Positions 11,664 through 15,485 of a DNA stretch of 15,485 bases are shown piece by piece; within the stretch, counting starts at the first letter, position 1; each line of letters opens with the position of its first letter. The stretch is from positions 1-15,485 of the forward strand of contig JAUYKR010000034.1 in the NCBI GenBank assembly GCA_030699855.1, given 5' to 3'. The notes below the pieces were generated by a model, which saw only the letters and a program-made list of their open reading frames with translations, made no database searches and had not been told where the DNA came from. This DNA is from a bacterium. Lineage in GTDB: Bacteria; Patescibacteriota; Gracilibacteria; JAUYGZ01. A program made the position numbers and the translations under genes.

Positions 11664-13310
11664 ATGACCCGATGGCTCCCCTGGCAATCATTCAACGAAT
11701 TCTTCGTTTCGGTTGTGTATTTCGTGCAAGGCTCCGCCGGCATTACCTCCATCGCAGGGGCCTTGATTTTGCGGGAAGATCTCGGACTCGATTTCTATCA
11801 AATGGGTCTGATCGGCGTGGCCGGAACCCTGCCCTGGACGGTGAAACCGGTCTTCGGTCTCCTCACCGACCTGGTTCCGATCGGAAGGTTTAGAAGGCGC
11901 CCATATTTACATGTCGGCCCCCTGATCGCCTTCGCCTGCTACGCGCTCATCGCGCTGTACGGAAACAGTTTTGAGAGCTTCTTTCTGCTCCTTGTCGCCG
12001 CCAACTTAGGGCTGGCTCTGACCGACGTCGCCACCGATGGCTTTATTGTGGAAGAATCAAACGAAGCAAACGTAACCCGTCTTCAGGGCATTACCCAGGC
12101 TTCGATTCGAGTGGCCTCCTTCCTCACCGCCTTTTTTTCCGGCCTCCTCATCTATGCCGACATCCTCACGCCGCACCAGATGTACTTTCTGGCGGCGGCC
12201 TTTCCCCTCTGTACCTTTCTTGCCTCCTTCTTTATTCACGAAAAGCCGGCAGATGAACTGAAGCTCTTCGAATACAAGCCCGAAGATTCAATCAGCACCG
12301 AGAGCAGCTGGGAACAGCACCAGACAAAAAAGGTTGATTATCAGCTATTCAGCAAGGGCTTCATCATCGCCCTGATCGTCATCTTCGCTCTGATCGTCGG
12401 CAATATCGTCCTGGGCGGCCGCCTGGATACCTACTTGGCCGAACAAATCCCCTGGCTCTCCCGCATCTACTTTACCACCCTCGTCTGGGCCGCCTTCGGC
12501 GCCTGGATGATCGCCTATTTTACCAAGCTGAAACGGATCAATCTGACCACAGGCATGATCTTCATCGCCCTGCTGTTCATTCTGCTCTGGCGCATCAATC
12601 CCGGAGCTGGCTCCAGCATGTTTTTTTATGTGAAAGATACTCTGGGTGTAAATGAAAAAACGCTGGGCTTTATCGACACCATTTCCCAGCTGGGCTCAAT
12701 TCTGGGCGTCATTCTGGCGGTGAAGATTTTTGATAAGGTCAAGCTACGATCACTGCTGGTCTGGACAGTCCTGATCGCCGCCGCCTTTGGCTTCACTTCT
12801 TTCGCCGTCACCAGACCGGAATGGGCCCAGACTATCGGTAGCAATGTGCTCATTTCCTGGATCGGCGTCATCATCGCCAGCCCGGTCTACTTCTTCGACA
12901 GTGTATTCCAGACCCTCATCGTCGGCAGTGATTGGGCCAGCCCCATCGGCACCGCAATCGGTTTAACCGCCATGGAGAAGTTTCTTTACGTCCAATCCAT
13001 CGTCGGCGAACTGGTCTTCATGATCGCCTACATTCCCCTGCTGAAGCTGGCGGTGCTCATCACGCCGAAAAAGGCGGAAGCCACCAACTACGCCATCATT
13101 GCCAGCATTATGAACATCGGACTAGCCATTTCCGGCTGGCTGTCCGGCTTCCTGTACAACAAGCTGATGGCGGCCTATCACCCCGAGCTGGAAGTCAGCT
13201 CCGTTCAGGTGGACATCATCGAAATCCTGATCTGGGTCAACATCGTCACTTCGCTGACCTGTCTGCTTGTTATTCCCTTCCTCAAGACGAATGCCTTTCA
13301 TAAAAAGTAG
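11664..13310 (+). CDS. Major facilitator transporter of the folate-biopterin (BT1/FBT) family
   Basis: The 548-residue protein has about 12 hydrophobic helices. The family mark is in the first third: GTLPWTVKPVFGLLTDLVPI (54-73), then RFRRRPYLHVGPL (75-87) and LALTDVATDGFIVEES. This layout (PW-x-KP-x-x-G-x-x-[ST]D, then the Arg-rich RRRPY) belongs to BT1-family carriers of folates, biopterin or related pterins in kinetoplastids, plants and cyanobacteria. The family also has many uncharacterised bacterial members, so the substrate is not certain. A charged loop of about 50 residues (235-275 region) separates the two halves. The start at 11664 gives the expected short N-terminus; no SD is seen. 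It stands alone, converges on the FG-GAP gene and has no evident link to polysaccharide work. Confidence 0.85.
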   Translation: MTRWLPWQSFNEFFVSVVYFVQGSAGITSIAGALILREDLGLDFYQMGLIGVAGTLPWTVKPVFGLLTDLVPIGRFRRRPYLHVGPLIAFACYALIALYGNSFESFFLLLVAANLGLALTDVATDGFIVEESNEANVTRLQGITQASIRVASFLTAFFSGLLIYADILTPHQMYFLAAAFPLCTFLASFFIHEKPADELKLFEYKPEDSISTESSWEQHQTKKVDYQLFSKGFIIALIVIFALIVGNIVLGGRLDTYLAEQIPWLSRIYFTTLVWAAFGAWMIAYFTKLKRINLTTGMIFIALLFILLWRINPGAGSSMFFYVKDTLGVNEKTLGFIDTISQLGSILGVILAVKIFDKVKLRSLLVWTVLIAAAFGFTSFAVTRPEWAQTIGSNVLISWIGVIIASPVYFFDSVFQTLIVGSDWASPIGTAIGLTAMEKFLYVQSIVGELVFMIAYIPLLKLAVLITPKKAEATNYAIIASIMNIGLAISGWLSGFLYNKLMAAYHPELEVSSVQVDIIEILIWVNIVTSLTCLLVIPFLKTNAFHKK

Positions 13311-13326
13311 TTTCTTTCATGCATTC

Positions 13327-13450
13327 AGGTGAAGGGGGAGAGGGCACTGTTTTTTGAAGCGAGGACCTTTATAGCAAAGAATTCATAGGCTGAAAAAAGA
13401 AGGGGGTACTTTCCACAGCGAAAAAAGCAGTGCCCTCTCCCCCTTCACCT
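13327..13450. repeat. Palindromic intergenic element R3 with 23-bp perfect inverted repeats
   Basis: The 23 bases at 13327-13349 are the exact reverse complement of 13428-13450. With a one-base bulge, six more A/T pairs extend the stem. The inner flanks GAAGCGAGGACCT (13356-13368) and CCACAGCGAAAAAA (13413-13426) match those of R1 in place and wording. The element lies between two convergent genes, and its right arm includes two bases of the FG-GAP gene stop codon. No T-run follows either arm. Confidence 0.85.
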
Positions 13451-15485
13451 ACAATCTCCCCATCACCGCATTCAAAACCTCCCGGAGGAGCTCGGCTGTC
13501 GGTGGCTGAATGGCGTATTCGAGCGAGGTCTTGATGGGGGTATCGCGATGATATTCGCGGAGGATGCAGCTGTACCAGCGATCAGGAAACTGGCGTTCAC
13601 AAGTTGAAGTGCGCTCCAGCATCTCCCCAAAGGGAAGCGAGGGAATCTCCGCCAGAATGGCGGTGACGGTCTTGAGCAGCACGGTCACATCTGGAATAGG
13701 GCTATTGCCCTTGCTGGAGACATGGAGATCGTAGCCTCGTTGGAGCAGAGCCTCATGGTCGGGAAGGCGTTGGATAAGCATGCTGAGGAGTTCAGGCTTG
13801 GTAATGCTAAACTCAATTCCGGCGGCCATATACGCGTCCAACTGCGGCCATGAGTCTCCCAAGACCATCGCTCGAAGAGCGGAAAGTGCTCGACGGATAA
13901 GAACGATCGGTACTTCCACGAGGCTGGACCCCTGCTGAATTTCCTCCACCGTCGCACTCCCGACAAACTGTTCCAGAATTTCCATTTCGGACAAGGGGTC
14001 ACTGCTGTTGCCTCCTCCGTCTCCGCCCACCCCGATGATGCCTTCTGGTTCTCCAGACTCGCCATCGGCCGCGTCATGCCGGGTACTACCCTCTTCAACA
14101 GGAGGCTCTTCTGAATCCCGGACATCACTGATATGAGTCCGGCGCAAACCGGCGCTTCTGCCACTGGAAGTCGAGACGGCCGGAGCCTCGCCATAGGCAA
14201 TCGCCACCGTACTGTCCATCGCCACCACCAGATCCAGGCGTCCGTCTCCATCCATATCCGCCAGGATGAGTTCGTTGGGAGACGAGCTGAGAGAAACGCT
14301 GGAGGAAGAATAGCTAAAAGCATCATCATGGATGAGGACAATAACCTCATTTGTAGCGCCGGCGCAGGCCACCACAATATCGAGCTCCCCACCCCCGTCA
14401 ACATCCCCCTGTGCTACGGAAGACGGAATGCCATCGCTACAGATATTGGTGATATTGGTTGGAACATCTGTATATCCATCGACATCTCCACTGCCGGGAA
14501 AAACTCTCAACAGATTTAAGCTGGGCACAAGCCCGACAATATCCAGATTTCCATCACCATCCAGATCGTGCACGGGTGAAACGACCCGGACGTTAGCGTT
14601 CGGATTAGCATCAAGGGTCAGTGGAACACCGACGGACTCGGTCTCATCCGGATCATCCCGCTCAGAAATAAAGAGTTGTGAGCCGCCAAAAGCAGAACTG
14701 CCATCTGCCGCTATCTCATCAAAATCACCGTCATCGTCAAGATCCGTATAAACAAAAGAGCTAAGATCCTGTATTGGTGTCTGATCTACGATCCCAACCC
14801 CGGCGTCGAAATTTCCGGCACCGTCACCATCCAGGACGGTAAGAGAGGATGCCCCGGCAGCTCCACCATCCCTACTGACCACGACAATATCCAGATTCCC
14901 ATCCAGTTCACTCTCGGGATTATCGAGGTAAAAATCAGCGACGAAAAGAGCAGAGGGGTTATCGCCCACCGCGAACGGAGATCCCACAGCATCTTCAAAA
15001 GTGCCGGGGTCATTCACTCCGTTATTGAGGAGAACGCTCACCGTGTTACCCGCGCTATTGATCACGACAATATCCGGATACCCGGCCTCCACTGTGTTAA
15101 AATCACCCACCACTAATCGAGTCGGGGTGTCTCCCACATCATAATTCACCACCTCCGCAAAGGTATTATCGCCCTGATTGATGAGAATGCTGATCTGATC
15201 ATTATCCGGATCACTGAGGGCTAGATCAAGATTTCCATCACCATCAAAATCAGCGGCAATAACGTCTTCGTGATTCACCCCTTGAGCAGCCACAACCGGA
15301 GCGGAGAAAGTTCCGGCTGCCTCGCTAGTTGCCCCCACAAATATACCTTCAAGGTGCGGATTATTTCCCGGTAGACCATTCACTCCTAATCCATCGGCCG
15401 GAATCATGTACTGGATCGTTTCACCCGGAAGGAAGACTGGATGAACGCAGCTAAGAGTACTGCCCGCCGAGTCCGAAGTATCGCA
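13449..15485 (-). CDS. FG-GAP/VCBS beta-propeller protein with unknown helical C-terminal domain (5' end beyond the right edge)
   Basis: The frame is open to the right edge: 26 codons lie upstream of the Met at 15407, so this Met is probably internal and the visible part is 678 residues. Counting from that Met, about seven propeller-like repeats run to residue 410. Calcium-binding DxDxDGxxD loops include DFDGDGNLD (53-61), DLDDDGDFD (222-230), DLDGDGNLD (281-289), DVDGGGELD (335-343) and DMDGDGRLD (384-392). Such integrin-like propellers are extracellular and bind ligands or glycans. A low-complexity linker (411-470, Ser, Glu, Gly rich) leads to a mainly helical domain (471-652) with Cys603 and Cys614, which I do not recognise. 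The signal peptide would be outside the window. The stop TAG overlaps element R3. Confidence 0.88.
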   Translation of the reverse strand, partial: CDTSDSAGSTLSCVHPVFLPGETIQYMIPADGLGVNGLPGNNPHLEGIFVGATSEAAGTFSAPVVAAQGVNHEDVIAADFDGDGNLDLALSDPDNDQISILINQGDNTFAEVVNYDVGDTPTRLVVGDFNTVEAGYPDIVVINSAGNTVSVLLNNGVNDPGTFEDAVGSPFAVGDNPSALFVADFYLDNPESELDGNLDIVVVSRDGGAAGASSLTVLDGDGAGNFDAGVGIVDQTPIQDLSSFVYTDLDDDGDFDEIAADGSSAFGGSQLFISERDDPDETESVGVPLTLDANPNANVRVVSPVHDLDGDGNLDIVGLVPSLNLLRVFPGSGDVDGYTDVPTNITNICSDGIPSSVAQGDVDGGGELDIVVACAGATNEVIVLIHDDAFSYSSSSVSLSSSPNELILADMDGDGRLDLVVAMDSTVAIAYGEAPAVSTSSGRSAGLRRTHISDVRDSEEPPVEEGSTRHDAADGESGEPEGIIGVGGDGGGNSSDPLSEMEILEQFVGSATVEEIQQGSSLVEVPIVLIRRALSALRAMVLGDSWPQLDAYMAAGIEFSITKPELLSMLIQRLPDHEALLQRGYDLHVSSKGNSPIPDVTVLLKTVTAILAEIPSLPFGEMLERTSTCERQFPDRWYSCILREYHRDTPIKTSLEYAIQPPTAELLREVLNAVMGRL

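Noticed and set aside
13685..14404. A 239-codon minus-strand ORF inside the FG-GAP gene
   Set aside because: It is in another frame of the same strand as the propeller gene and is rich in Trp, Met and Arg without domain motifs: a shadow ORF.

Overview
The window is a 15.5 kb stretch of bacterial surface-polysaccharide genes with two unrelated genes at the right end. It reads with the standard code: rmlA and a glycosyltransferase both stop at TGA, and the first does so in a tight ATGA overlap. Most genes lack a clear Shine-Dalgarno site. The intergenic gaps hold palindromic elements, and heptanucleotide repeats lie in frame inside genes. Base composition is mosaic: by eye, 1844-3200 and 5740-10145 are AT-rich, while the flanks are GC-richer. 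These traits suit an uncultured bacterium, possibly of the Patescibacteria/CPR kind. That placement is only an inference, since no rRNA or ribosomal protein gene is present.

Left part (1-1766, minus strand): an ABC-2 exporter permease (Wzm-like), a short ATPase (Wzt-like, no carbohydrate-binding C-terminal domain) and the first 46 codons of a UbiA-family prenyltransferase. A 151-bp palindromic element separates permease and ATPase. Next, on the plus strand (1844-4247), come two membrane proteins of unknown function and a GT2 glycosyltransferase. This last gene converges on and overlaps a second GT2 gene, which follows rmlA on the minus strand (5693-4219).

Centre (5740-10145, plus strand): a probably leaderless gene encodes a 1184-residue protein made of a methyltransferase, a coiled coil with 14-residue repeats, a GT2 and a GT4. 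A second methyltransferase with a Cys4 zinc-binding region follows 8 nt later. The 378-bp gap after it holds a near-consensus promoter, about 125 nt of structured sequence and an intrinsic terminator: a candidate small RNA.

Right part: a minus-strand reductase resembles the plant and viral nucleotide-rhamnose synthase/epimerase-reductase (NRS/ER) more than classic RmlD. Then come a repeat-rich gap, a BT1/folate-biopterin family transporter (plus), a second long palindrome, and a secreted-looking FG-GAP beta-propeller protein running off the right edge (minus).

Taken together, the genes suggest synthesis of an activated deoxysugar (RmlA, then an NRS/ER-type enzyme; the 4,6-dehydratase is not in the window), assembly of a glycan by four GT domains, methylation, and export through a Wzm/Wzt-type ABC transporter. 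The most interesting items are the methyltransferase-coiled-coil-GT2-GT4 fusion as a possible one-chain polymerase and length ruler, the NRS/ER-type enzyme beside rmlA, the shared in-frame heptamer repeats, the palindromes with differing but self-complementary arms, and the candidate small RNA.
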